The notes below the pieces were generated by a model that was not told the DNA's origin, searched no databases, and saw only the letters and a list, made by a program, of their open reading frames with translations. A DNA stretch of 35,069 bases. It comes from Haplomitrium mnioides. Lineage: Eukaryota; Marchantiophyta; Haplomitriopsida; Calobryales. The stretch is taken from the NCBI GenBank assembly GCA_049999725.1, contig JBNGIS010031806.1, positions 1 to 35,069 of the forward strand. The letters are read 5' to 3'. Within the stretch, counting starts at the first letter, position 1; each line of letters opens with the position of its first letter. The position numbers and the translations under genes are program-made. Shown one piece after another: positions 1 through 12,893 of this stretch.

Positions 1-3000
1 CAATGACAATATATGAGGTTTGTCGCAACAAAGCAAGGCTTTTGTTTGGATAGATTCACCTCACCAATGTCTTGTTTTATATTTGTAGCCTTTAGAATGT
101 TTGATTGTTCTTTATAGACACTATACAAGGTTTTTCACAACAATGCAAGGCTTTCATCTATACTGATTTAGCTCGCTAATGTCTTGCCTCTATGGTTGTA
201 ATCTCTAACATATTTGACTGCTTTCAATCACAATGCATGAGGTTTGTCGCAACAAAGCAAGGCTTTTGCTTAGATAGTTCAGCTCATCAATGTCTCGCTT
301 TATGTTTGTAGTCTTTAGAATGTTTGATTGACCTTTATAGACAGTGTAGAAGGTTTGTCTCAACAATGCAAGGCTTTCATCTATATAGATTTAGCTCACG
401 AATATCTGGCCTCTATGGTTGTAATCTCCACATATTTGACTACCTTCAACAACAAAACATGAGGTTTGTCGCACCAAAGCGAGGTTTTTTTTAAGATAGA
501 TTCAGCTCACCAATGTGTTGCTTTATTTTTGTCATCTTTGGAATGTTTGATTGTCCTTTACAGACACTATAGAAGGTTTGTCTCAACAATAGAAGACTTT
601 CATCAAAATAGATTTAGGTCATTAACATCTCCCCTCTGTGGTTGTAATATCTAAAATATTTAACAACTTTCAACGACAGTATATGAGGTTTTTCATAACA
701 AAACAAGGGTTTTTTACATAGATTCAGCTCACCAATGTGTCGCTTTGTATTTGTAGTCTTTAGAATGTTTGATTGTTCTTTATAGACACTATACAAGGTT
801 TGTCTCAACAATAAAAGGCTTTTATCTATATAGATTTAGCTCACTAATATCTTGCTGCTCTGGTTGTATTCTCTCACATATTTGATTGCTTTCAATGACA
901 ATACACCAGGGTTATCGCAACAAAGCAAGGCTTTTGTTTAGATAGATTCAGCTCACCAATGTCTCGCTTTATAATTGTAGTCTTTAGAATGTTTGATTGT
1001 TCTTTATAGACACTAAAGAAGGTTTGTCTCAACAATGCAATACTTTCATCTATATAGACTTAGCTCACTAGTATCTCGCCTCTTTGGTTGTAATCTTTAA
1101 AATATTTGAGTGCTTTCAACGACAATATCTGACTTTTGTTGCAACAAAACAAGACCTTTGTTTAGATAGAATCAGCTCACCAATGTGTCGATTTATATTT
1201 GTAGTCTTTAGAATGTTTGATTGTCCTTTATAGACACTATATAAGGTTTTTCTCAACAATGCAAGGCTTTCATCTATATAGATTTTGCTCACTAATATCT
1301 TGCCTCTATGGTTGTAATCTCAAACATATTTAGCTTCGTTCAACCAAAAAATATGAGGTTTGTTGCAACAAAGCAAGGCTTTTGTTTAGATAGATTCAGC
1401 TCACCAATGTCTCGCTTTATATTTGTAGTCTTTAAAATGTTTGATTGTCCTTTATAGACACTATACAAGGTTTGTCTCAACAATACAAGCTTTTCATCTA
1501 TTTAGATTTAGCTCATTAAAATCTTGCCTCTATGGTTGTAGTCTGTAAGAACTTTAAATTCTTTCAACCACAAAATATGTTGTCACAACAAAGCAAGGCT
1601 TTTGTCGACATACATTCAGCTCACCAATGTCTCACTTTTTGTTTGTAGTCTTTAGAATGTTTGATTGTCCTTAATAGACACTAGATAGGGTTTTTCTCAA
1701 CAATGGAAGGCTTTCATCTATATAGATTTAGCTCACTAATATCTCGACTCTATGAATGCAATCTCTAAAATATCTGAATGCTTTCAACGACAATATATGG
1801 GGTTTGTCGCAACAAACTGAGGCTTTTGTTTAGATAGATTCAGCTCACCAATGTCTCGCTTTATATTTGTAGTCCTTAGAATATTTGATTGTCCTTGATA
1901 GACACTATATAAGCTTTGTCTCAACAATGCAAGGCTTTCATCTACATAGATTTAGCTCACTAATATCTCGTCTCTATGGTTGTAATCTTCAACATATTTG
2001 ATTTCTTTAAGCAACAATATATGAGTTTTGTCGCAACAGAGAAAGGATTTTGTTTAGATAGATTCAGCTCATCAATGTCTCGCTTTACATTTGTAGTCTT
2101 TAGAATGTTTGATTGACTTTTATAGACATTATACAAGGTTTTTCTGAACAATGAAAGGCTTTCATTTATATTGATTTAGCTCACTAATATCTTGCCTCTA
2201 TGGTTGTAATCTCAATTATATCTTACTGCGTTCAATGACAATATATGAGGTTTGTCGCAACAAAGGAAGGCTTTTGTTTAGATAGATTCAGCTCACTAAT
2301 GTCTCGCTCTATTTTTGTAGTCATTAGAATGTTTGATTGTTCTTTTTGGACACTAAAGAAGGTTTGTCTCTACAATGCAAGGCTTTCATCTATATAGATT
2401 TAGCTCACTAATATCTTGCCTCCATGATTGTAATCTCAAACCTCTTTGACCGCTTTCAGCAACAATATATGAGGTTTGTGGCAACAAAGGAAGGCTTTTG
2501 TTTAGATAGATTTAGCTCACCAATGTCTCGCTTTGTATTTGTAGTCTTTTGAATGTTTGATTCTCCTTTGAAGATACTATGTAAGGTTTGTCTCAACAAT
2601 GCAAGGCTTCTTTCTATATAGATTTAGCACACTAATATTTTACCTCTATGGTTGTTATCTCTAACATATTTGATTGCTTTCAACCACAATAAATGAGGTT
2701 TGTTGCAACAAAGCAACGCTTTTGTTTGGATAGATTCAGCTCACCAATGTCTCGCTTTAGATTTGCATTATTTAGAATGTTTGTTTGTCCTTTATAGACA
2801 CTATAGAACGTTTGTCTCAAGAATGCAAGGGTTTCATCTTTATAGATTTGCTCACTAATATCTCCCCTCTATGGTTGTAATCATTAACATATTTGACTGC
2901 TTTCCACAACAATATATGAGATTTGTAGTAGAAAAGCAAGGCTTTTGTTTAGATAGATGTAGCTCACTTTTGTCTTGCTTTACATTTGTGGTCCTTAGAA

Positions 3001-6000
3001 TGTTTGATTGTATTTTATAGACACTATATAAGGTTTCTATCAACAATGCAAGAGTTTCATCTATATAGATTTATCTCACTAATATTTCCCATCTATGGTT
3101 GTAATGTCTAAATATTTGTCAATGACTACTCTCAACGACAATATATGAAGTTTGTAGCAACAAAGCAAGGCTTTTGTTTGGATAGATTCAGCTCACCAAT
3201 GTCTTGCTTTATATTTCTAGTCTTTAGAATGTTTTATTGTCCTTATAGACACTATATAAGGTTTTTCTCAACAATGCAAGGCTTTCATCTATGTAGATTT
3301 AGCTTGCTAATATCTTGCCTCTATGGTTGTAATCTCTAAGATATTTGATTTCTTTCAACAACAATATATTAGTTTTGTTGCAAGAGAGCAAGGGTTTTTT
3401 TTAGATAAATTCAGCTCACCAATGTCACGCTTTATATTTGTAGTCTTTAGAATGTTTGATTGTCCTTTATAGACATTATATAAGGTTTGTCTCAACAATG
3501 CAAGGCTTTCATCTACATAGATTTAGCTTAGTAATATCTCACCTCTATGGTTGAAATATCTAAAATATTTGAATGCTTTCAATGACAATATATGAGGTTT
3601 GTCGCAAAAAAGCAAGGCTTTTGTTTAGATAGATTCAGCTCATCAATGTCTTGCTTTATATTTGTATTCTTTAGAATGCTCGATTGTTGTTTATAGATAT
3701 TATATAAGGTTTGTGTCAACAATACAAGGCTTTCATCTATATAGATTTAGCTCACTAATATCTCACCTCTATGGTTTTTATCTCAAACATTTTTAAATGC
3801 TTCCAAAAACAATATATGAGGTTTGACGCAACAAAGCAAGGCTTTTGTTTCGATAGATTCAGCTCACAAATATCTCCCTTTATATTTGTAGTCTTTAAAA
3901 TCTTTGATTTCCTTTTATAGACACTATATAAAGTTTATCTCAACAATGCAAGGCTGTCATCTATATAGATTTAGCTCACTAATATCTCGCCTCTATGGTT
4001 GTAATCTCTAACATATTTGACTACTTCTAACGACAATACATGAGGTTTGTCGCAACAAAGCAAGGATTTTGCTTACAGAGATTCAGCTCACCAATATTTC
4101 GCTTTGTGTTTGTAGTCTTTAGAATGTTTGATTGTTCTTAATAGACACTATATAAGGTTTGTCTTAACAATGGAAGGCTTTCACCTATATAGATTTAGCT
4201 CACTAATATCTTGCGTATATGGTTGCAATCTTATAAATATTTGACTACTTTCAACAACAATATATGAGGTTTGTCACAACAAAGCAAGGATTTTTTTAAG
4301 ATAGATTCAACTCACCAATGTCTCGCTTTATATTTGTAGTCCTTAAAATGTTAGATTGTATTTTTTAGACTCTATATAAGGTTATTCTCAATAGTGCAAG
4401 GCCTTCATCTACATAGATTTAGCTCACTTATATCTCCCCTCTATATTTGTAATCTCTGAAATATTTTCTTGCTTTCAACAACAATATATGAGGTTTGTCG
4501 CAGCAAAGCAAGGCTTTTGTTTAGATAGATTCAGCTTACCAATGTCTCGCTTTATATTTGTAGTCTTTAGACTGTTTGATTGTCCTTTGAAGACAGTTTA
4601 TAAGGTTTGTTTCAACAATGCAAGGCTTTCATCTATATAGATTTAGCTCACTAATATCTCGCCTCTATAGTTGTAAACTCTAAAATATTTGATTGCTTTC
4701 ACCAACAATATATGAGGTTTGATACAATAAAGCAAGGCTTTTGTTTAGATAGATTCAACTTGCCAATGTCTTGCTTTATATTTGTGGTGTTTTGAATGTT
4801 TGATTGTCCTTAAAGAACACTATATAAGGTTTGTCTCAACAATGTAAGGCTTTCATCTATATAGATTTAGCTCACTAATATCTCGCCTCTACTGTTGTAA
4901 TATCTAAAATATTTTATTGCTTTCAATGACAATATATGAGGTTTGTCGCAACAAAGCAAGGCTTTTGTTTAGATAGATTCGGGTCACCAATGTCTCGCTT
5001 TATATTTGTATTCTTTAGAATGTTTGACTCTTCTTTATAGACAATATACAAGATTTGTCTCAACAATGCAAGGCTTTCATCTATATAGACTCAACTCGCT
5101 AATATCTCGCCTCTATGGTTGTAATCTCGAACATATTTGACTACTTTAAACCACAATACATGAGGTTTTTCGCAACAAAGCAAGGCCTTTGTTTAGATAG
5201 ATTCAGCTCACCAATGTCTCACTTTATATATCTAGTGCTTAGAATGTTTGATTTTCCTTTAAAGACATTATATAAAGCTTGTCTCAACAATGTAAGGCTT
5301 TCATCTATCTAGATTTTAAGCTCACTAAAATCTCACCTCTATGGTTGTAATCTGTAACATATTTAACTTCTGTCAACCACAAAATATGTGGTTTGTCGCA
5401 ACAAATGAAGGCTTTTGTTTAGATAGATTCAGCTCACCAATGTCTCGGTTTATATTTGTAGTGCTTAGAATGTTTGATTGTCCTTTATAAACACAATATA
5501 AGGTTTGTCTCAACAATGCAAGGCTTTCATCTATATAAATTTAGCTTACTTATATCTCACCTCTATGGTTGTAGTCTCAAACATATTTGACTGCTTTCAA
5601 CGACAATGTATGAGGTTCATTGCAACAAAGCAAGGCTTTTGTTTAGATAGATTCAGCTCGCCAACGTCTCGGTTTATATTTGTAGTCTTTAGAATGTTTG
5701 ATTGTCCTTTATAGACACTATATAAGGTTTGTCTCAACAATGCAAGGCTTTTATCGATATAGATTTAGCTCACTAATATCTCGCCTCAATGGTTGTAATC
5801 TCTAACATATTTGACTTCTTTTAATGTTAATACATGAGGTTTGTGGCAAGAGAGCAAGGGTTTTGTTTGGATAAATTCAGCTCACCAATGTCTCGCTTTA
5901 TATTTATAGTCTTTAGAAAGTTTGATTGTCCTTTATAGACACTATATAAGGTTTGTCTCAACAATAGAAGACTTTTATCTAGATCAATTTAGCTCATTAG

Positions 6001-9000
6001 TGTCTCCTCTCTATGGTTGTAATGTCTAAAATATTTGACTGCTTCCAACGACAATATATGAAGTTTATCGCAACAAAGAAAGGCTTTTGTTTATATAGAT
6101 TGAGCTGACCAATGTCTCGCTTTATATTTGTAGTATTTAGAATGTTTGATTGTCCTTTATAGACACTATATAAGGTTTGTCTCAACAATGGAAGGGTTTC
6201 AACTATATAGATTTAGCTCACTAATATCTCCCCTCTATGGTTGAAATCTCTAATATATTTTATGGCTTTCAACAACAATATATGAGGTTTGTTGGAGTAG
6301 AGCAAGGTTTTTTTTAAGATATATTCAGCTCATCAATGTCTTGCTTTATATTTGTAGTCTCTAAAATGTTTGATTGTTCTTTAAAGACACTATATAACTT
6401 TTGTCTCAACAATGCAAGGCTTTGATGTGTATAGATTTAGGGTACTAATATCTCGCCTCTATAGTTGTAATCTCTAAAACATTTGACTGCTTTCAACGAC
6501 AATAGATGAGGTTTGTCGCAACATAACAAGCCTTTTGTTTAGATAGTTTCAGCTCACCAATGTCTCGTTTTATACTTGTAGTCTTTAGAATGTTTGATTG
6601 TCCTGTATACACACCGTATAAGGTTTGTCTCAACAATGCAAGGCGTTCAACTATATGGATTTAGCTCACTAACATCTCGCCTCTATCATTCTAATCTCAA
6701 CCATATTTGACTACTTTCAACGACAATATATGAGGTGCATTGCAACAAAGCAAGGCATTTGTTTAAATAGATTAAGCTCACCAATGTCTCGCTTTATATT
6801 TGTAGTCTTTAGAATGTTTGATTGTCCTTTGTAGACACTATATAAGGTTTGTCTCAACAATGCAAGGCTTTTATCTATATAGAATTAGCTCACTAACATC
6901 TTGCCTCTATGGTTGTAATCTCTAACATATTTGACTGTTTCCAACGAGAATATATAAGGTTTTTCGCATTAAAGCAAGGCTTTTGTTTAGATAAATTCAG
7001 CTCACCAATGTCTCGCTTTATATTTGTAGTCTTTGGAATGTTTGATTGTTCTTTATTGACACAATATAAGATTATTCTCAATAATGCAAGGCTTTCATCT
7101 ATATAGACTTAGCTCACTAATATCTTGCCTCTATGGTTGCAATCTTCAACATATTTGACTACTTTCAACGACAATATATGAGGTTGGTCACAACAAAGAA
7201 AGGCTTTTGTTTAGGTACAGTCAGCTCCCCAATGTCTCTCTTTATATTTGTTGTCTTTAGAATGTTTGATTGCATTTTATAGACACTATATAAGGTTTGT
7301 CTCAACAATGCAAGACTTTCATCTATACAGATGTAGCTCACTCACATCTCTCTTCTACGGTTGTAATCTCTAAAATATTTGACCCCCTTCAACGACAATA
7401 TATGAAGTTTGTCGCAACAAAGCAAGGCTTTTGTTTGGATAGATTCAGCTCACCAATGTCTCGCTTTATATTTGTAGTGTTTAGAATGTTTGATTGTCCT
7501 TTATAGATAATATAGAAGGTTTGTCTCAACAATGCAAGGCTTTCATTCATATAGATTTAGCTCACTAATATCTCGCCTCTATGGTTGTAGTCTCTAACAT
7601 ATATTATTGCCTTTAAAAACAACATATGAGGTTTTTTTGCAACAAAACAAGGCTTTTATTTAGATAGATTCAGCTCACCAATGTCTCGCTTTATATTTGT
7701 AGTCTTGAGAATGTTTGATTGTACTTTATAGACACTATGAAAGGTTTGTCTCAACAATGCAAGCCTTTATCTTTATAGATTCAGATCACTTATATTTTGC
7801 CTCTATGGTTGTAATCTCAAAAAACTTTGATTGCTTTCAATGAAAATATATGAATTTCATCGCAAGAAAGCAAGGCTTTTGTTTAGATAGGTTCAGCTCA
7901 CCAATGTCTAGCTTGATATTTGTAGTCTTTAGAATGTTTGATTGTCCTTGATGTACACTACATAAGGTTTTTCTCAACAATGCAAGGCTTTCATTTGTTT
8001 ACATTTAGCTCATTAATGTCTCCCATCTATGGTTGTAATCTCTAACATATTTGGATGCTTTCAACGACAATATATGAGGTTTGTCGATACAAAGCAAGGC
8101 TTTTGTATAGATAGATTCAGGTCACCAATGTCTTGCTTTATATTTTTAGTCCTTAGAATGTTTGATTGTATTTTATAGACACTATATAAGGTTTGTCTCG
8201 ACAATGTAAGACTTTCATCTAAATAGATTTAGCTCACTAATATTTCCTCTGAATGGTTTTAATGTCTAAAATATGTGACTGCTTTCAACGACAATATATG
8301 AAGTTTATGGCAACAAAGCAAGGCTTTTGTTTAGATAGATTCAGCTCACCAATGTCTGGATTTATATTTGTAGTCTTTAGAAAGTTTGATTGTCCTTTAT
8401 AGACACTACACAAGGTTTGTCTCAACAATGCAAGGCTTTCATCTAAATAGATTCAGCTCATTAATATCTCGCCTCTATGGTTGTAGTTATTAAAATATTT
8501 TACTGCTTTCAACGACAATATATGACTTTTGTCGCAACAAAACACGGCTTCTATTTAGATAGATTTAGGTCACCAATGTCCCACTTTATATTTGTAGTCT
8601 TCAAAATGTTTGATTAATCTTTTTAAACACTATATAAGGTTTGTCTCAACTATTTAAGACTTTTCTTTATATAGATTTAGCTCACTAGTACCTCGCGTGT
8701 ATGGTTGTAGTCTCTAAAATATTTGACTGCTTTCAACGACAATATAAAAGGTTTGTCGCAGCAAAGCAAGGCTTTTGTTTAGATAGATTCAGTTCATCAA
8801 TATCTCGCTTTATATTTGTAGTCCTCAGAATGTTTGATTGTTCTTAATAGACACTATATAAGGTTTGTCTCAACAATGCAAGGGTTTCATCTATATAGAT
8901 TTAGCTCACTAATATCTCACCTCTATGGTTGTAATCTCCAACATATTTGACTTTTTGAAAAGAGAATATATGAGGTTTGTTGCAACAAAGCATAGCTTTG

Positions 9001-10213
9001 GGTTAGATAGATTCAACTCAACAATGCCTCACTTTATTTTTTTGGTCTTTAGATTGTTTGATTTTGCTTTATAGACACTATATAAGGTTTGTCTCAACAA
9101 TGCAAGACTTGCATCTAAATAGATTTAGCTCAGTAATATCTCCCCTATTTGTTTCTAATGTCAAATATATTTGACTTCTTTGAACGACAATATATGAGGT
9201 TTGTCGCATTAAAGCAAGGAATTTGTTTAGATAGATTTAGCTCTGAATGTTTTGCTTTATATTTGTAATCTTTAGAATGTTTGATTGTCCTGTATAGACA
9301 CTATATAAGGTTTGTCTCAACAATGCAAGGCTTTCTTCTATATAGATTTAGCTCACTAATATCTCGCCTCTATGGTTGTAATCTTGAAAATATTTTAATG
9401 CTTTCAATGACAATATATGATTTTGGTCGCAACAAAGGAAAGCCTTTGTTTAGATAGATTCAACTCACCAATGTCTCGCTTCATATTTGTAGTGTTCAGA
9501 ATGTTTGAGTGTCCTTTAAAGATGCTATATAAGGTTTGTCTCAACAATGCAAAGCTTTCATCTATAAAGATTCAGGTCACTAATATGTTGCCTCTATGGT
9601 TGTACTTTCCAACATATTTGACTGCTTTCAACGACAATTACTGAGGTTTGTCGCAATAAAGCAAGTCTTTTGTGTACATGGATTCAGCTCACCAATGTCT
9701 CACTTTATATTTGTAGTCCTTAGAATGTTTGATTGTATTTCATAGATACTATATAAGGTTTCTCTCAACAATGCGAGGCTTTTATCTATATAGATTTAGC
9801 TTACTATTATCTCGTCCCTATGATTGTAATGTCTAAAATATTTGATTGCTTTCAAGGACAGTATATGAGGTTTTTCGCAAGAAAGAAAGGCTTTTGTTTA
9901 GATAGATTCAGTTCACCAATGTCTCATTTTATATTTGTAGTCTTTAGAACGTTTGATTGTCCTTTATAGAAACCAAACAAGGTTTGTCTCAACAATGCAA
10001 GGCATTCATCTATAAAGATTTAGCTTACTAATATCTCACCTCTATAGTTGTAATCTCTAACATATTTGACTGCTTTCAACAACAATATATAAGGTTTGTT
10101 GTAACAAAGCAAGGCTTTTGTTTAGATAGATTCAGCTCACCAATTTGTTGCTTTATGTTTGTGGTCTTTAGAATGTTTGATTGTCCTTTATAGACACTAT
10201 AGAATGTTTGTCT
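1..10213. repeat. Satellite array, left block: 224-bp dimer of two 112-bp halves
   Basis: About 45 tandem copies of a 224-bp unit. Each unit has two related halves. Half A starts GGTTTGTCGCAACAAAGC and continues through AGATAGATTCAGCTCACC to TATAGACACTATATAA. Half B starts GGTTTGTCTCAACAATGC and continues through ATAGATTTAGCTCACTAA to CTGCTTTCAACGACAATA. Half starts at 17, 129, 241, 463 and 687 give spacings of 112 and 222-224. By hand alignment A and B are about 77% identical, with two or three compensating single-base gaps. Units differ from one another at many sites, most visibly at the CpG positions. The block starts before the window and is cut at the copia insertion. No convincing gene is seen. 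The short reading frames on both strands simply follow the repeat and cannot extend, because 224 is not a multiple of three. Function unknown; it could be centromeric, pericentromeric or knob-type satellite. Confidence 0.97.
10209..10213. repeat. Target site duplication, left copy (TGTCT)
   Basis: TGTCT directly abuts the first base of the copia LTR and is repeated exactly at 15057-15061 on the other side. Removing the element and one copy restores a normal satellite half B (GTTTGTCTCAACAATGC). This fixes both element ends and shows a single clean integration. Confidence 0.95.
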
Positions 10214-10471
10214 TGTAAAGAAATCGAGGAGACAAATCTTTGGAGGCAAATATGAGAGATCGTATTGAACACAATTGATTTACAAAAGAGAAGAGGCTTG
10301 CGGCATGGCGGTGCTCTCTCTTCGATCTCCGTACTTTTCTCTCTACATTCTCTGTATTTATACTTAAATGTACCCTAAATTAACTTAACAAAACTAACCC
10401 TAAAGAGGGTTAAAAAATAAGTCTCTACTCGTCATCCTAGCGGGTTACGTACAAAGCTTAGTATTTCAACA
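10214..10471 (-). repeat. Copia 3' LTR (258 bp)
   Basis: Begins TGTAAAGAAATCGAGG and ends AGTATTTCAACA on the plus strand. It matches 14799-15056 over the full length with no indel and about 18 substitutions by eye. A TATA-like TATAAATA on the minus strand lies at 10355-10362. The last codons of the pol frame (to 10432) run into this LTR. Confidence 0.96.
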
Positions 10472-11391
10472 CTCCCCCTCAAGCTCAAGCCAATGTCAAG
10501 CACTCTTATAATAGTTTGAAACTTATATAGCTTCTTTGCACCTATTGACTTTGTAAAAATATCAGTTACTTGCTCATCTGTATTCACATACACCAAATCA
10601 ATTTCACCTTCAAGTACCTTGTCTCGTATGTAATGGTAATGAACTTCAATGTGTTTCGTTCTTGCATGAAACATCGGATTTTTTTCCAGTTGTATACTGC
10701 TTATGTTGTCACAATACAAAGTCACAGACTCTTGCATATCATGTCCTAAATTGGACAATAGCTTGCGTAGCCAAGCTATTTCACATGCAGCCATTGCTGC
10801 TCCTCTATACTCTGCCTCTGTGCTTGACAAAGCAAATGTAGGTTGCTTCTTACTACTCCAACTCACTGCAGCACCTCCAATACTGAAAACATAACCACTT
10901 GTAGATCTTCTGTCATATGTATATCCAGCCCAATTTGCATCAGTATATCCAAAAAGTTTTACTTCAACTCCATATACATAAAATAAACCATAATTCAATG
11001 TGCCTTTTGAGTAATTTAATGCTCTCCTTGCCGCATCTAAATGTGGCTTTCTTGGCGCCTGCATAAACTGACTAAGTACTCCCACATCATGAGATATATC
11101 TGGTCTCGTCATGGTGGAATAAATCAAACTTCCAACTATTTTCCGATACACAGTTGGATCTTCCAATTCATCTCCCAAATCAGCTATTAACTTTGCATTC
11201 TGTTCAAGTGGAGTAGAAATAGGCTTACATGTTGTCATACCATATTTATGTAACATATCCAAAATATACTTTTGTTGAAGTAACCAAATACCTTGTTGTG
11301 ATCTTCTTCCTTCTATACCCAAGAAGTACATAAGTTCTCCCAAGTCTTTCATATCAAATTCCGCTCCAAGCCTCTTCTTAACATTTTCAAT
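10432..11391 (-). pseudogene. Copia pol: end of reverse transcriptase and RNase H
   Basis: Open stretch in the same frame as the reverse transcriptase piece upstream, separated from it only by the TAG at 11392-11394. Counting from the ATG at 11352, the start (GELMYFLGIE) is the connection region after the polymerase. RNase H follows, with catalytic-type acidic residues visible at D138 (YTDANWAG), E179 (SSTEAEYRG), D215 (YCDN) and D264 (VTDIFTK). The end LRGSVEIL is the usual plant copia pol terminus. Codons after S294 lie inside the 3' LTR, so the last dozen residues are LTR-encoded. The RNase H domain itself looks uninterrupted, but it can only be reached through a broken polyprotein. Confidence 0.93.
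10472..10486 (-). other. Copia polypurine tract
   Basis: Read on the minus strand this is GAGCTTGAGGGGGAG, directly before the TGTTGAAATACT that starts the 3' LTR. Its position and purine run are those of a plus-strand primer for LTR retrotransposon reverse transcription. It also lies inside the open pol frame. Confidence 0.88.
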
Positions 11392-12420
11392 CTACAACTT
11401 ATCATCACCTGTAATAATCAGATCATCAACATATATCACTATGATGACCAAACCTGTATTCGTTTTCTGCACATACATAGAGTAATCTGCCTCGCTGATG
11501 ACAAATCCAATACTTTGTAAAAACTTGCTTATTCTGTCTGTCCATGCTCTTGGTGCTTGCTTTAATCTGTATAAAGCTTTCTTCAACTTACACACATAAT
11601 TTGGAAACTTATGGTGTACATATCCCTGTGGCTGCTTCATATACACTTCTTCATGTAACTCTCCATTCAAGAAAGCATTCTTTACATCCATCTGATGTAA
11701 ATCCCATCTCTTAGCAGTAGCCATAGCAATCAAAGTTCTTACAGTTGCCATCTTCGCAACATGACTGAATGTTTCATCAAAATCTATCCCATATATCTTA
11801 GCATATCCTTTGGCTACTAGTCTAGCCTTGTACTTGCTTATTGAACCATCTGCATTATGCTTTACTTTGTAAACCCACTTATAGCCAATCGCTTTCTTTC
11901 CATCAGGTAGTGGTGTTAGCTTCCAAGTCTCATTCTCATCAAGTGCATTCACTTCCTCATCTATAACTAACTCCCATTCAGGTATGCCGATTGCATCCTC
12001 AAAACAAGTGGGTTCTACATCTTGTATAACTTTCACCATATATGCATAATGACATGCAGAAAAACTATCATAACTCAACCTACTTACTGGATACCTTATA
12101 CGTGTAGATCTACATACCTCATCCTGCATTCTTTGCACACCAGATGTTTGCAAAGTGGGTATATCAACCTCTTCACCATCACTTGAGTGACTTGTATCCA
12201 TCTGCTGATCCACCTTTTCCTTTCCCTTTGCTGAACTTGTCTTACTTTCAGCACTTCCAATTGATACATTTGATGAACTTGAACTCAATCTTCCTGACCA
12301 CGGATTAACACTCTTAGACAGAGTGTTTAAACTCTCTCCTGGTCCACTCAACAGTTGTGATTGTAATTCCTGATTTGCTGATTTTTCGTGCACTTCTTCT
12401 TCCTCCATATGAGTCTTCAC
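11392..12420 (-). pseudogene. Copia pol: reverse transcriptase (RVT_2 type)
   Basis: About 340 codons. Residues 1-110 are a Ser/Thr/Glu-rich linker from the integrase tail. The polymerase runs from about 165 to the end, with KWVYKVKHNADG (181-192), KARLVAKGYA (198-207), catalytic MDVKNAF (D245), LKQAPRAW (286-293) and the active-site YVDD (330-333). It ends at TAG (11392-11394) just after GDDKL, and the frame continues normally beyond. It begins out of frame with the integrase piece, which ends at 12429, so a frameshift lies near 12420-12429. There is no ATG at the first codon (GTG); this is a polyprotein segment, not a separate gene. Reverse transcriptase copies the element RNA to DNA in the virus-like particle. 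All its signature motifs remain, so inactivation comes from the breaks. Confidence 0.95.
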
Positions 12421-12428
12421 AACTTTTT

Positions 12429-12893
12429 CTACACCATACCAATACTCAACTCATCAAATACAACATCTCTACTTACCTTGATTTTGCGTGTTACAGGGTT
12501 GTAACATTGGTATCCTTTTTGTTCCAAAGAATACCCAATGAAAATACACTTCTCAGCTTTAGGATCTAACTTAGTCCTTAGCTCATCTGGTATGTGTACA
12601 TACGCAATACATCCAAATACTTTCAAGTGAGATACATCACTTTTAATACCTATAAATCTTTCTTCTGGAGTAATATCATGTATTCCTGCCGTAGGAGTCA
12701 TGTTTATGATATATACAACTCTATGTACAACCTTTACTCAATAGTATTTTGGCATATTCTTCTCATTAATCAAGGCATGAGCAATTTTTGCTATATGCCT
12801 ATTCTTTCTTTCTGCAACTCCATTTTGTTGTGGAGTATATTTGCATGTGAATTGCCTTTTCACACCATGATATACCAAAAATTTGCTAAACTC
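12429..12893 (-). pseudogene. Copia pol: integrase, second half, with internal stop
   Basis: Continues the frame of the upstream integrase piece after the TGA at 12894-12896. It contains TPQQNGVAERKNRHIA, which carries the third catalytic residue (Glu) of the integrase triad. A second TGA at 12738-12740 follows KYY, where plant copia elements normally have Trp, so TGG to TGA is likely. The remainder has TPEERF, HLKVFGCIAYVHIP and KCIFIGYS, typical of the copia integrase C-terminal region. It ends at a stop at 12429, where the reading frame shifts into the reverse transcriptase. Confidence 0.9.
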
